A stretch of DNA of 64,000 nucleotides from Sphingomonas sp. G-3-2-10. GTDB lineage: Bacteria; Pseudomonadota; Alphaproteobacteria; Sphingomonadales; Sphingomonadaceae. The DNA lies in assembly GCF_012927115.1 (NCBI RefSeq), contig NZ_JABBFY010000001.1, positions 2,108,001 to 2,172,000 of the forward strand, given 5' to 3'. The notes under the pieces were generated by a model. It made no database searches. It was not told the DNA's origin and saw only the letters and a program-made list of their open reading frames with translations. The translations under genes were made by a program, and so were the position numbers. Below, piece after piece: positions 18,797 to 27,487 of this stretch; position 1 is the first letter of the stretch; each line of letters starts with the position of its first letter.

Positions 18797-19971
18797 CCCG
18801 GAAAATCCTCCTCATCGTCGGCGGCGGCATCGCCGCGTACAAGGCGTGCGAACTGATCCGCCTGTGCCGCAAGTCAGGCCTCGAGGTGAAAGTCGTCCTC
18901 ACCGAAGGCGGCGCGCATTTCGTCACGCCGATGACGCTGGCGGCCCTGTCCGAGAACCAGGTTTACACCACTTTGTGGGACCTCAAGGACGAAGCCGAGA
19001 TGGGCCATATCCAGCTGAGCCGGGAGGCGGATCTGGTCGTGATCGCCCCCGCCACCGCAGACCTGATGGCCCGGATGGCGGCGGGAATCGCCGACGATCT
19101 GGCGACCACGCTGCTGCTCGCCACCGACAAGCCGGTGCTCGCCGCACCCGCGATGAATGTGAGGATGTGGCAACATGCGGCAACGCAACGCAATGTCGCA
19201 CAGCTTCGCGCCGATGGCATTACGGTCATGGCGCCCGACAAAGGCCCGATGGCCTGCGGCGAATACGGCCCCGGCCGCCTGCCCGAGCCCGAGGCGATCC
19301 TGAAGGCCATTTTGGCGCAGCTTTCGCCACCCTTGCTACCTCGTATCGCCGGAAAGCATATCCTCGTCACCGCCGGCCCCACCCACGAGCCGATCGATCC
19401 GGTCCGCTACATCGCCAATCGCTCCTCGGGCCGTCAGGGCTATGCCATCGCCGGCGCCCTCGCGGCACTGGGTGCGCGGGTCACTCTGGTCTCCGGCCCG
19501 GTCGCCCTGCCAACCCCGCCGGGCGTCACCCGCGTCGACGTCGAGACCGCGCGCGAAATGGCCGCCGCAGTCGATGCCGCCCTCCCCGCCGACGCCGCGG
19601 TGATGGTCGCCGCCGTTGCCGACTGGCACGTCGAGGCCTCGGGCCAGAAGCTCAAGAAAGGCACCGGAGCGCCCTCGCTGAGCCTCTCCGAGAATCCCGA
19701 TATCCTCGCCACCCTCGCCGCTTCGCCGAACCGTCCCCGCCTCGTCGTGGGCTTCGCCGCCGAAACCGAACGGGTCATCGAACACGCCACCGCAAAACGC
19801 GCTCGCAAGAACGCCGACTGGATTGTCGCCAACGATGTTTCGGGCGATGTGATGGGCGGTGAGAGCAATACGGTTCATCTGGTCACCGCCGACGGCGTCG
19901 AGCATTGGGAGCGGCTGCCCAAGGGCGAAGTCGCCACGCGCCTCGCGCAGAGGATCGCCGATGCGCTCTAG
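18793..19971 (+). CDS. coaBC: Bifunctional phosphopantothenoylcysteine decarboxylase/synthetase CoaBC
   Basis: A 392-residue flavoprotein carrying two consecutive steps of coenzyme A synthesis. The N-terminal CoaC domain (1-180) has the GGGIAAYKACELIR flavin region, PAMNVRMW and the active-site cysteine in GPMACGEYGPGRLPEPE. The C-terminal CoaB domain has TAGPTHEPIDPVRYIANRSS, AAVADWH and NPDILATLA. It overlaps the upstream membrane protein and the downstream hydrolase (its TAG lies inside the next gene). coaBC followed by dut is a conserved order. Confidence 0.97.
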   Translation: MTRKILLIVGGGIAAYKACELIRLCRKSGLEVKVVLTEGGAHFVTPMTLAALSENQVYTTLWDLKDEAEMGHIQLSREADLVVIAPATADLMARMAAGIADDLATTLLLATDKPVLAAPAMNVRMWQHAATQRNVAQLRADGITVMAPDKGPMACGEYGPGRLPEPEAILKAILAQLSPPLLPRIAGKHILVTAGPTHEPIDPVRYIANRSSGRQGYAIAGALAALGARVTLVSGPVALPTPPGVTRVDVETAREMAAAVDAALPADAAVMVAAVADWHVEASGQKLKKGTGAPSLSLSENPDILATLAASPNRPRLVVGFAAETERVIEHATAKRARKNADWIVANDVSGDVMGGESNTVHLVTADGVEHWERLPKGEVATRLAQRIADAL

Positions 19972-20764
19972 CCTGATCCTCCTGCCGCTCCTTCTCGCCG
20001 GCTGCGCCACCACGCCCGCGCCGCAACAGGCCGTGCCCGACGTCGCGAAGCTCCATGTCGAGCGTTTCGGCGACACCAAACCCGCCGCCGTGCGCACGCT
20101 GATCGTCATCCTCCACGGCGACGGCTCGCCGAGCATCCGGACGGACGAATATGCCTTCGCCGCCGCCGCCGTCCGCGCCATCCCGCAAAGCGTCGCCATC
20201 GCGGTGCTCCGTCCCGGTTATGAGGATTCGCGCGGCAAGCGTTCCGTCGGCGATCGCGGCAGCGACACCGGCGACAATTACACCGGCGACCGGCTCGGCC
20301 TGGTCGGCGATGCGATCCTCGCGCTGAAGCGGCGCTATCCCGCCGCCCGAATCCTCGTCGTGGGCGATGAGGGCGGCGCGGCGATCGCCGCCAATCTCGC
20401 TGGGCTTCGTCCCGGCATCTTCGATGGCATGGTGCTGGTCGGCTGCCCCTGTACCCTGCCCGAATGGCGCACGCACATGGCGCGCACCACGTCGAACCCG
20501 GCATGGAGCGCCCCGGTCACGAGCCTCGATCCGCTCAAGACCGCGGGCGGCATCCGCCCCGGCCTGCGCGCCGCGATCCTGGTCGGCGCGGACGACAAGA
20601 TCACGCCCGCCCGCTTCTCCCGCTCCTATGCCGAGGCGCTCAGCCTGCGCGGCATCGCCACCGATTATCGCATCGTGCCCGGCAAGGGCCACGACCTGCT
20701 GGGCGATCCCGAAGTCCTTGCCGCCACCACGCGCCTCGCCGCCTCGATCCCCGGAACCCGCTAG
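19961..20764 (+). CDS. Lipoprotein alpha/beta-hydrolase-like protein
   Basis: A 267-residue protein beginning inside the end of coaBC. It has a lipoprotein signal (LILLPLLLAGCATT, Cys in LAGC). The rest looks like a short alpha/beta hydrolase: VILHGDGS for the HG oxyanion region, VVGDEGGAA where the nucleophile elbow is expected, VGADDKITP for the acid and PGKGHDLLG for the histidine. The expected G-x-S-x-G is G-D-E-G-G, with no serine, so hydrolase activity is doubtful. Its stop abuts the dut start with no gap. Confidence 0.8.
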   Translation: MRSSLILLPLLLAGCATTPAPQQAVPDVAKLHVERFGDTKPAAVRTLIVILHGDGSPSIRTDEYAFAAAAVRAIPQSVAIAVLRPGYEDSRGKRSVGDRGSDTGDNYTGDRLGLVGDAILALKRRYPAARILVVGDEGGAAIAANLAGLRPGIFDGMVLVGCPCTLPEWRTHMARTTSNPAWSAPVTSLDPLKTAGGIRPGLRAAILVGADDKITPARFSRSYAEALSLRGIATDYRIVPGKGHDLLGDPEVLAATTRLAASIPGTR

Positions 20765-21211
20765 ATGCTCGCCCCCATCACCATCGCCCTGCAACGCCTG
20801 CCGCACGGCGCGGACCTGCCTGTCCCCGCTTATGCCACCGAAGGCGCCGCCGGGATGGACGTCGTCGCGGCGGAAGACGTCACCATCGCGCCGGGCGGCC
20901 GTCATGCCGTAGCCACCGGCTTCGCGATGGCGATCCCCGCAGGGTACGAGGTGCAGGTTCGCCCCCGCTCGGGCCTCGCGCTCAAGCATGGCGTCACCTG
21001 CCTCAACACGCCGGGCACGATCGACAGCGACTATCGCGGCGAAGTGAAGGTGATCCTCGCCAATCTCGGCGATGCGCCTTTCCCGATCGCACGCGGCGAT
21101 CGCATCGCCCAGCTCGTCCCCGCGCCCGTGCAGCGCGCCGAACTCGCGCTTGTCGAAACGCTCGACGAAACCGCGCGCGGTGCAGGCGGTTTCGGATCGA
21201 CCGGCCGGTGA
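20765..21211 (+). CDS. dut: Deoxyuridine 5'-triphosphate nucleotidohydrolase
   Basis: A 148-residue trimeric dUTPase that hydrolyses dUTP to dUMP, keeping uracil out of DNA and feeding thymidylate synthesis. All five family motifs are seen: [42 protein letters not shown] and the flexible C-terminal [11 protein letters not shown]. Length is standard. It starts directly after the lipoprotein gene and overlaps the next gene by 4 bp. Confidence 0.98.
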   Translation: MLAPITIALQRLPHGADLPVPAYATEGAAGMDVVAAEDVTIAPGGRHAVATGFAMAIPAGYEVQVRPRSGLALKHGVTCLNTPGTIDSDYRGEVKVILANLGDAPFPIARGDRIAQLVPAPVQRAELALVETLDETARGAGGFGSTGR

Positions 21212-21588
21212 ACGCCCTCGCGCTCGTCATGGCGCTTGCGGCGCAGGAGGCGGCGATCGACTGGGCTGCGCTCCCCGCGCTGCCCTATCGCGCCCCGCCC
21301 GTCGTCACGCAGGGAATGCACGATTTCGCGGGCCGCGAAGCGAAGGCGCGCAAATGCCCGCTGCCGCCCGCGCCCGGACATAACCAGTCGATGTCGGTCG
21401 AACTCGCGCTGCTGGTCGACGGCACGGGCGACGTCCGCACCGTCGTGCCGCGCGCGATCGATTGCGCCACGGTCGAGCAATATGCCGCAGGCCTCGCCGC
21501 CGGTTTTGCGCGCAACAACCTGCTCCCGCGCAGCGGCGCGGCCGAGCAATGGTACAAGACGACCGTCACCTTCTCCTGGCGGAAATGA
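21208..21588 (+). CDS. Small TonB-C-like protein of unknown function
   Basis: A 126-residue protein that starts with GTG overlapping the dut stop (GTGA). The N terminus is a weak signal-like segment ([14 protein letters not shown]). The segment [20 protein letters not shown]...[11 protein letters not shown], ending in VTFSWRK, resembles the C-terminal domain of TonB/energy-transducer proteins (V-x-L-x-V-D-x-x-G-x-V). No proline-rich linker or membrane anchor is evident. The identity is inferred from this pattern. Its stop overlaps the moeB start. Confidence 0.65.
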   Translation: MNALALVMALAAQEAAIDWAALPALPYRAPPVVTQGMHDFAGREAKARKCPLPPAPGHNQSMSVELALLVDGTGDVRTVVPRAIDCATVEQYAAGLAAGFARNNLLPRSGAAEQWYKTTVTFSWRK

Positions 21589-22337
21589 CCTTCACCGACG
21601 AAGAACTGGAACGCTACGCCCGCCACATCGTGCTGCGCGAGATCGGCGGCGGCGGACAGGCGCTGCTGAAGGCGGCGCGGGTGTTGGTGGTGGGCGCGGG
21701 CGGTATCGGATCGCCGGCAATCCAGTATCTCGCAGCGGCAGGTGTCGGACGCCTCAGCATCGTCGATGACGACCGCGTCGATCTGTCCAACCTTCAGCGC
21801 CAGACGCTGTTCACGACAAGCGATATCGGCCGGTCCAAGGCAGTTTCAGCAGCGGGCCGCGTCGAGGCGCTGAATCCGAATGTTGAAGTTCTGGCTTCTC
21901 AACATCGGGTAGATGGCGGTTATGTCGATGACCTTGTGAAATGCCATGAAGTCGTCCTCGACGGCACCGACAATTTCGCCACGCGCCTCCTCGTCGCCGA
22001 TGCCTGCCAGCGCCACCGCGTGCCGCTGGTCAGCGCCGCCGTGGGCGAGTTCGAAGGGCAGCTAGGCGTCTTCCGCGGCTGGGAAGCGGACAAGCCCTGC
22101 TATCGCTGCTTCGTCGGCGGGAATCCCGAACGCGAAGGCATCAGCTGTTCCGAACAGGGCGTAATCGGCGCACTCACCGGCGTGATGGGCAGCCTGGCCG
22201 CGCTCGAAGTCATCCGCGCCATCGCCCCCTTCGGCGAAGACAGCGCGGGCAAGCTGCTGCTGGTCGATGCGCTCAACCTGCGCTTCCGCACGCTGACGCT
22301 GCCGAAGGACCCCGGATGCCCGTCATGCGCGGCCTGA
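21585..22337 (+). CDS. moeB: Molybdopterin-synthase adenylyltransferase / ThiF-family E1-like enzyme
   Basis: A 250-residue ThiF/MoeB/HesA enzyme that adenylates the C-terminal glycine of a ubiquitin-like sulfur carrier (MoaD or ThiS). The N terminus ERYARHIVLREIGGGGQ is typical, with the ATP-binding GAGGIGSPAIQYLAAAG at about residues 36-52, the catalytic aspartate in DGTDNFATR and two zinc-binding pairs (CYRC and CPSC). The start overlaps the preceding stop. Whether it serves molybdopterin or thiamine cannot be told from the window alone. Confidence 0.93.
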   Translation: MTFTDEELERYARHIVLREIGGGGQALLKAARVLVVGAGGIGSPAIQYLAAAGVGRLSIVDDDRVDLSNLQRQTLFTTSDIGRSKAVSAAGRVEALNPNVEVLASQHRVDGGYVDDLVKCHEVVLDGTDNFATRLLVADACQRHRVPLVSAAVGEFEGQLGVFRGWEADKPCYRCFVGGNPEREGISCSEQGVIGALTGVMGSLAALEVIRAIAPFGEDSAGKLLLVDALNLRFRTLTLPKDPGCPSCAA

Positions 22338-22636
22338 CGATCCTCGTCGCCACCGCCGATCCCGAGCGTTTCCGCATGGCGCTGACCCTCGCCTCGGCCA
22401 ACGCCGCGCTCGGCGGCCGCACCCGCGTCTATTTTCACGAAGCTGCGGTGGGAGTGCTCGCCACCTCCGAACCGATGATCGGCACCGCCGTGGAAACCGG
22501 CGCGGCGCTCATCGCCTGCCAGACTGGCCTGGCAATGGCCGGAATGGACGCAAGCGCGCTGCCCCCGGGCGTGGAAACCGGCGGTCTCGTGGGCCTGCTC
22601 GCCGATCTCGGCGACGACCGGCTGGACACGATCTGA
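22316..22636 (+). CDS. DsrE/DsrF-like sulfur-relay family protein
   Basis: A 106-residue small cytoplasmic protein overlapping the end of moeB. It has the DsrE-type fold pattern: a first strand LTILVATADPERFRMALTLA, VYFHEAAVGVL in the middle, and a conserved cysteine in IACQTGLAMAGM. Family members are peroxiredoxin-like or sulfur-transfer proteins, and the moeB neighbour fits a sulfur-relay role. The ATG at 22316 has an AAGGA site; a second ATG at 22325 is also possible. Confidence 0.85.
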   Translation: MPVMRGLTILVATADPERFRMALTLASANAALGGRTRVYFHEAAVGVLATSEPMIGTAVETGAALIACQTGLAMAGMDASALPPGVETGGLVGLLADLGDDRLDTI

Positions 22637-22916
22637 GGGGGAACCTCACACACGCGCCGGCGCCCCAAACGCACGCCTCCGTTCGCTTCAGCACCACCGC
22701 TTGAAATGTTGGGTTTCGCCTGCTTGGGTCAGCGCGCCGGCTAGTTTCCGGCCGCTCTTTTAACCGTCGATAGCATCCGCGCGCGCGCCCCGCGGAGGCG
22801 CTGCGCCCATCTCCGCGCCAGACCCGTTTTTCGCAATCTGGGTGTCAACCGTGTCAACCGGTCCGCACCATCCGGCGTCTGTGCATGGCGGGATGCTCGT
22901 GCGAAGCTTCGCCCCG

Positions 22917-23783
22917 TCAGCCCAGCTTGCCGATGAACTCGCGCACGGATGGTGCGATATCCTCGCGCTCCAGCGCGACCGCGATGTTCGCCTGGATGAA
23001 GCCGGCCTTGTCGCCGCAATCGAAACGGGTGCCCGCAAAGGTCACGCCGTGGAATGCCTGTCCGCCGATCATCTTCGCCATCGCGTCGGTCAGCTGGATC
23101 TCGCCGCCCGCGCCCTTTTCCTGCCCTTCCAGCACGCGCATCACTTCGGGCTGAAGGATGTAGCGGCCGATCACCGACAGGTTCGACGGCGCGGTGCCCG
23201 GTGCGGGCTTCTCGACCAGCCCCTTCACTTCGGTCAGCGCGCCATCGGCGGCGCCCGGCGTGATGATGCCATAGCGGTGTGTCTGGTCGTCGGGGACGAT
23301 CTCGGCGCAGATCAGGTTGCCGCCGACCTTGTTATAGGCATCGACCATCTGCCTGAGGCAGCCCGGCTTGCCCATCATGAAATCGTCGGCCAGCAGCACC
23401 GCGAAGGGCTCGTCGCCCACAATGTCGCGCGCACACCACACGGCATGGCCAAGACCCATCGGTTCCTGCTGGCGCACATAGGCGACCGCGCCGGGCTTCA
23501 GCCGCGTCGCGTCGAGCACTTCGAGCGACTTGCCGCGCGCCGACATCGTCGTTTCCAGCTCATAGGCGATGTCGAAATGGTCCTCGATCGCGCTCTTGCC
23601 GCGGCCGGTGACGAAGATCATCTGCTCGATGCCGGCTTCGATCGCTTCGTCGACGGCGTACTGGATCAGCGGACGATCCACGACCGGCAGCATTTCCTTG
23701 GGCATGGCCTTGGTCGCGGGCAGGAACCGGGTCCCGAGTCCGCCCACCGGAAAAACAGCCTTGCGCAACGGCTTGATCGACAT
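22917..23783 (-). CDS. galU: UTP-glucose-1-phosphate uridylyltransferase
   Basis: A 288-residue nucleotidyltransferase making UDP-glucose, the precursor for exopolysaccharide glucose and, after oxidation, glucuronate. The N-terminal signature GGLGTRFLPATKAMPKEMLP binds the nucleotide. Further family segments are visible (FVTGRGKSAIEDHFD, VLLADDFMM and GVTFAGTRFDCGDK). Length is normal. It is transcribed alone on the minus strand, from a recognisable promoter, at the left edge of the polysaccharide locus. The 280-bp gap to its left holds no gene. Confidence 0.97.
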   Translation of the reverse strand: MSIKPLRKAVFPVGGLGTRFLPATKAMPKEMLPVVDRPLIQYAVDEAIEAGIEQMIFVTGRGKSAIEDHFDIAYELETTMSARGKSLEVLDATRLKPGAVAYVRQQEPMGLGHAVWCARDIVGDEPFAVLLADDFMMGKPGCLRQMVDAYNKVGGNLICAEIVPDDQTHRYGIITPGAADGALTEVKGLVEKPAPGTAPSNLSVIGRYILQPEVMRVLEGQEKGAGGEIQLTDAMAKMIGGQAFHGVTFAGTRFDCGDKAGFIQANIAVALEREDIAPSVREFIGKLG

Positions 23784-23807
23784 TCGCGTCTCCTGATCGT
23801 CACCCGC

Positions 23808-23836
23808 AGAATATGGGACGACCGAAAATGGTGCAA
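23808..23836 (-). promoter_or_regulatory. Probable sigma-70 promoter of galU
   Basis: Read on the minus strand: TTGCAC (-35), 17-nt spacer, TATTCT (-10), 25 bases before the galU start. An AGGAG ribosome site follows. Spacing and boxes are close to the vegetative consensus. Confidence 0.6.
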
Positions 23837-23859
23837 TGCAATATAACGCGATCCCGCGC

Positions 23860-24075
23860 TCAGAGCGGAACGAGGCTTCCGTTCATGTCGAGACTGCTCG
23901 CGCGGAACGTATAGGTGCCGTGCAGTCCGTCCTCGAAGGGCGGAAAGACCTCCGGAGGCGTATCATCGGATTGAGGCGTTGTCGTCCCGGACTGGGCCGA
24001 TGCTTCGGGCGTCCAGCTGGCCGTCGAAGCGACCGCGACCGCACCCGATCCAATCAGCACCTGCCTGCGGTCCAT
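23860..24075 (-). CDS. Small Tat-exported protein of unknown function
   Basis: A 71-residue protein starting at 24075 after a clear AGAGGAG ribosome site. The N terminus MDRRQVLIGSGAVAVASTAS is a twin-arginine signal-like peptide (D-R-R-Q-V-L). The mature part is only about 40 residues, acidic and proline-rich (TTPQSDDTPPEVFPPFEDG), ending LDMNGSLVPL. A longer version starting at 24138 has no ribosome site. I do not recognise it. It lies 76 bp upstream of galU on the same strand. Confidence 0.55.
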   Translation of the reverse strand: MDRRQVLIGSGAVAVASTASWTPEASAQSGTTTPQSDDTPPEVFPPFEDGLHGTYTFRASSLDMNGSLVPL

Positions 24076-24332
24076 CTTCACTCCTCTGGGACCGGCATGG
24101 TCCGCGCGCGAAACTAGATTGCCGGGCGGCCATGTCAAATCGGCGAAGACAGGCTCCGGCCCGTGTTATGGCAATATATCATTGATCTGCGTTAACCCGC
24201 CGGAATCGCGCCACTTTTGCTCAATTTCACGCAAAGTACCCGCCAAGACATTGCACAATAAGATCAAATTTTCGTGACATGCCCGAAATGTCCTCCTAGG
24301 GAAAAATACGTAGTTACGGGAGAGAGTGGCCG

Positions 24333-25352
24333 GTGGCCGGGTTCGATATTCTGAGCATCATCGGGGACGAGTGGAACGACTCCGAAAGCCTGTTCGGCGG
24401 CATCAAGGTCGCGGTTACCGATACGGCATCCTATCCCACGTCCCGCTTCCTCGAGTTCATGCTCAACGGCGCGCCGGTCTATCGCGTGCTCAAGACCGGC
24501 GAGACCGTCGTCAGCAACGCCACCGGCACCTCGATCGGCGGCTTCGGGATGCGCGGCAATTCGGGCGAGATGGCGCTCACGTCGCAGATTCACCCCAGCA
24601 CCGGCGCACCTGCCGACGTGTTCCGCTGGTATTGGGAAAACGGGCTGGTCGGCAGCACCTCGGTCATCCGCGGCATGGGCACGAACCGCCTCTCGATCGA
24701 AAGCGCGGGGATCATCACCCAGATCGCGAACAACAGCCGGTTCGAGTTCGAAGGCTATATCTCGCCCCGCGTCATCTTTACCGGTTTCGAGGCCGGCTCG
24801 GCGATCGGCAAGACGATCGACTTCAACAATTACGGCCAGACGCCGACCCGCGCCAATCCGGTCGTCTCGATCTCGTGCGCGGACGCCACCGACGATGCGC
24901 TCCATATCGGCCGGTTCGACGGCCGCGACTGGACCACTTTGGCCCGGTTCAACGCCCAGGGCATCCTGTTCGCGCCCCTCTTCAACACCCAGCGCGGAAT
25001 GAGCTGCACGTCGCCGACCGAAACCACGTCGCGCTTCTATTCCGGCCTCGATGGGTTGCTGCGTCCGTTCATCGCAATGGGCCCGGGCGGCGCCGGGTCG
25101 CTCGATCTGATGCTCTATCGCGGCGGCGCGAACATGCTGACGGTCGGCGGCCTCACCGCGGCCTTCCCGGCGATCAAGCGCGCGGCAACGACGCTTCAGA
25201 TCCGCCTCGCCGACGACAGCGACTTCGCGCCGGTGCAGGGCAAGCTCACCACCGAGAGCAATGCGACGGTGGAAACGATCACCCCGGACAGCACGCTGAT
25301 CCTGTATGATGCCGCCGGAGTCGCCTACAAGGTGCCCTGCATCGCGGCCTGA
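24333..25352 (+). CDS. Phage-tail-fibre-like protein of unknown function
   Basis: A 339-residue protein with a GTG start behind a GGGAGAG site and no signal peptide. It is rich in Gly, Thr, Ser and Asn and has a short-strand pattern (LKTGETVVSNATGTSIGGFGMRG cut by turns). The C-terminal 60 residues (TLQIRLADDSDFAPVQGKL, then TLILYDAAGVAYKVPCIAA) look like the decorated ends of phage tail or collar proteins. No phage genes besides the next small one are nearby. The assignment is pattern-based. A structural, virion-derived or matrix role is possible. Confidence 0.6.
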   Translation: MAGFDILSIIGDEWNDSESLFGGIKVAVTDTASYPTSRFLEFMLNGAPVYRVLKTGETVVSNATGTSIGGFGMRGNSGEMALTSQIHPSTGAPADVFRWYWENGLVGSTSVIRGMGTNRLSIESAGIITQIANNSRFEFEGYISPRVIFTGFEAGSAIGKTIDFNNYGQTPTRANPVVSISCADATDDALHIGRFDGRDWTTLARFNAQGILFAPLFNTQRGMSCTSPTETTSRFYSGLDGLLRPFIAMGPGGAGSLDLMLYRGGANMLTVGGLTAAFPAIKRAATTLQIRLADDSDFAPVQGKLTTESNATVETITPDSTLILYDAAGVAYKVPCIAA

Positions 25353-25366
25353 TCAGGAAGAAGCCG

Positions 25367-25546
25367 ATGACCAAGATTGTGATCGAACTCGACGACGCCG
25401 AGTTCAAATCGCTCGCGACGTTGCTCGACGGTGCCGTGCGCGCCGGCGGGCTGCGCGCAGCGAAGGAAGCCCTGCCCATCACGGCGAAGATGGAAGCCGC
25501 GTACATCGTCGCGCATCCGGAGGCGGTCGAGTCCGATCAGGGCTGA
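25367..25546 (+). CDS. Small acidic/amphipathic protein following the tail-like gene
   Basis: A 59-residue protein beginning MTKIVIELDDAEFKSLATLL, 14 bp after the tail-like gene and behind an AGGAAG ribosome site. It has no signal peptide or membrane segment and is predicted to be largely helical (DGAVRAGGLRAAKEALPI). Close spacing and strand suggest one transcript with the tail-like gene. No family is recognised. Small accessory genes after phage tail genes are common. Confidence 0.6.
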   Translation: MTKIVIELDDAEFKSLATLLDGAVRAGGLRAAKEALPITAKMEAAYIVAHPEAVESDQG

Positions 25547-25629
25547 TCCCGTTGACAAAAAGCCCGCCGCGACCGAGAGCGCGATAGGGCGCGCTCGGCT
25601 GCGCCTGTGACTGGTGGGGCGCCCGGAAG

Positions 25630-27477
25630 ATGTGCGGAATCAACGGCATATTCGCGTGGCATGACAATGCCCCCGCCGTCGATCGCGAAGAACTGAGGCG
25701 CAGCCGCGATCACATGGCCCCGCGCGGCCCTGACGGCACCGGCGAATGGATTTCGAACGAGGGCCGCGTCGGCATGGGCCATCGCCGCCTCGCGATCATC
25801 GATCTGTCGGACAACGGCCTCCAGCCCATGCCCAGCCAGGACGGCCGGCTGATGCTGGTCTTCAACGGCGAGATCTACAATTACCGCGCCCTGCGCCGCG
25901 ACCTCGAGGCGGAAGGCGTCCGCTTCGTCAGCGAATCGGACAGCGAAGTCATCCTCCAGCTCTACGCCCGCGAAGGCGCGGCGATGGTGTCGAAGCTGCG
26001 CGGCATGTTCGCCATCGCGCTGTGGGACGCCGAGAAGCGAGAGATGCTGTTCGCGCGCGATCCGATGGGGATCAAGCCGCTTTACTGGCACGATGACGGC
26101 CGCACGATCCGCTTCGCCAGCCAGGTGAAGGCGCTGGTCGCGGGCGGCGCGATCCCCGGCGGCATCGAAGCCGCCGCGCTGACCGGCTTCTATCTGTGGG
26201 GCAGCGTGCCCGAGCCGTGGACGATCCGCGAAGGCGTGTTCGCCCTCCCCGCCGGGCACACGATGATCGCCAATGCCTCGGGCGTCCAGCAGCCGAAGCG
26301 CTTCCATTCGATCGCCGCCACCTGGGCCGGCGCCGCGCAGGGCGGCCGCACGGTCGGCGATGAGGAGATCGCCGCCGCGCTCGCCGACAGCGTCGCCCAC
26401 CATCTCGTCGCCGACGTACCGGTCGGCTGCTTCCTCTCCGCCGGAATCGACTCAGGCGCGCTGCTCGGGCTGATGCGCGACGCGGGCGCGAACGAGGTCC
26501 AGACCGTCACGCTAGGCTTCGAGGAGTTCGCCGGCCGCAACGACGACGAAGTCACTCTCGCCGCGCAGGTCGCGCGCCACTATGGGATGCCGCACCATGT
26601 GCGGATGATCTCGCAGGCCGAGTTCCGCGAGGACCTGCCGAAGATTCTCCACGCGATGGACCAGCCCTCGATCGACGGGGTCAACAGCTGGTTCGTCAGC
26701 AAGGCCGCGGCCGAGATGGGCCTGAAGGTCGCGGTCTCGGGTCTTGGCGGCGACGAGCTGTTCGGCGGCTATCCTTCGTTCCGCGACTTGCCCAGCTGGA
26801 CCGCGAAGTTCGGCATGACCCGCCCGTTCGGCGCACTCGCCCGCACCATATTGTCGGGCGTCGGCGCGGAACGGTTCGGCCTCAATCCCAAGGCAGCGGG
26901 GATGCTCGAATATGGCGGCAGCTGGACCGGGGCCTATCTGCTGCGCCGCGGCCTGTTCATGCCGTGGGAGCTGGGCGACCTGCTCGACCGCGACCTGCTC
27001 CGCATCGGCCTCGAACGGCTGGGCGAAGGGTTCGGCGCGGCGCGCGCCTTCGATACCGATCCCGGCACGCCCTTCGGCAAGGTCGCGACGCTCGAATCGA
27101 CTCTCTACATGCGCAACCAGCTGCTGCGCGACACCGACTGGGCCAGTATGGCCCACAGCCTCGAGGTGCGCGTGCCGCTGGTCGACGCATGGCTGCTCGA
27201 CGCGGTTGCTCCGGCGATGCTCGGCCCCGATGCAGAAGCCGGAAAGGGTGCGCTTGCCCGCGCGCCGAAACTGCCCTTGCCCGACATCATCACCAATCGC
27301 CCCAAGACCGGCTTCGGCACGCCCGTGGGCAGCTGGGTCGAGGCGATGATCGCCGGGACGCGCGCACCGGCCACGGTCGCCAACCCGAAAGCCCCCTGGG
27401 CACGGCGCTGGGCCTTCCATGTCGCCTCGCAACAGGCCAACCGCGGCGGCAACGCGCCAGACCGCGCCGCGGCCTGA
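25630..27477 (+). CDS. asnB: Glutamine-hydrolysing asparagine synthase family protein (polysaccharide-linked)
   Basis: A 615-residue AsnB-type amidotransferase. Cys2 (MCGINGIF) is the glutaminase nucleophile after Met removal, with RGPDGTGEW close behind. The C-terminal synthase domain has the PP-loop variant FLSAGIDSGALLGLM (family usual SGGxDS) and SGLGGDELFGGYPSFR. Homologues in O-antigen and capsule clusters, such as WbpS, are thought to amidate uronic-acid carboxyls rather than make asparagine. Position just before the acyltransferase and wzx favours that role, but the sequence alone does not decide. Confidence 0.88.
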   Translation: MCGINGIFAWHDNAPAVDREELRRSRDHMAPRGPDGTGEWISNEGRVGMGHRRLAIIDLSDNGLQPMPSQDGRLMLVFNGEIYNYRALRRDLEAEGVRFVSESDSEVILQLYAREGAAMVSKLRGMFAIALWDAEKREMLFARDPMGIKPLYWHDDGRTIRFASQVKALVAGGAIPGGIEAAALTGFYLWGSVPEPWTIREGVFALPAGHTMIANASGVQQPKRFHSIAATWAGAAQGGRTVGDEEIAAALADSVAHHLVADVPVGCFLSAGIDSGALLGLMRDAGANEVQTVTLGFEEFAGRNDDEVTLAAQVARHYGMPHHVRMISQAEFREDLPKILHAMDQPSIDGVNSWFVSKAAAEMGLKVAVSGLGGDELFGGYPSFRDLPSWTAKFGMTRPFGALARTILSGVGAERFGLNPKAAGMLEYGGSWTGAYLLRRGLFMPWELGDLLDRDLLRIGLERLGEGFGAARAFDTDPGTPFGKVATLESTLYMRNQLLRDTDWASMAHSLEVRVPLVDAWLLDAVAPAMLGPDAEAGKGALARAPKLPLPDIITNRPKTGFGTPVGSWVEAMIAGTRAPATVANPKAPWARRWAFHVASQQANRGGNAPDRAAA

Positions 27478-27487
27478 TCCCCAGCCG

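Noticed and set aside
22637..22916. Gap with GC-alternating tract (around 22778-22800) and short GTGTCAACC direct repeat
   Set aside because: No gene, promoter or stable element could be supported; the GCGCGC run is expected at this GC content.
24326..25309. Alternative frame over the tail-like gene
   Set aside because: Rich in Arg, His and Gly without structure; the other frame has the GTG with proper spacing to GGGAGAG and protein-like composition.
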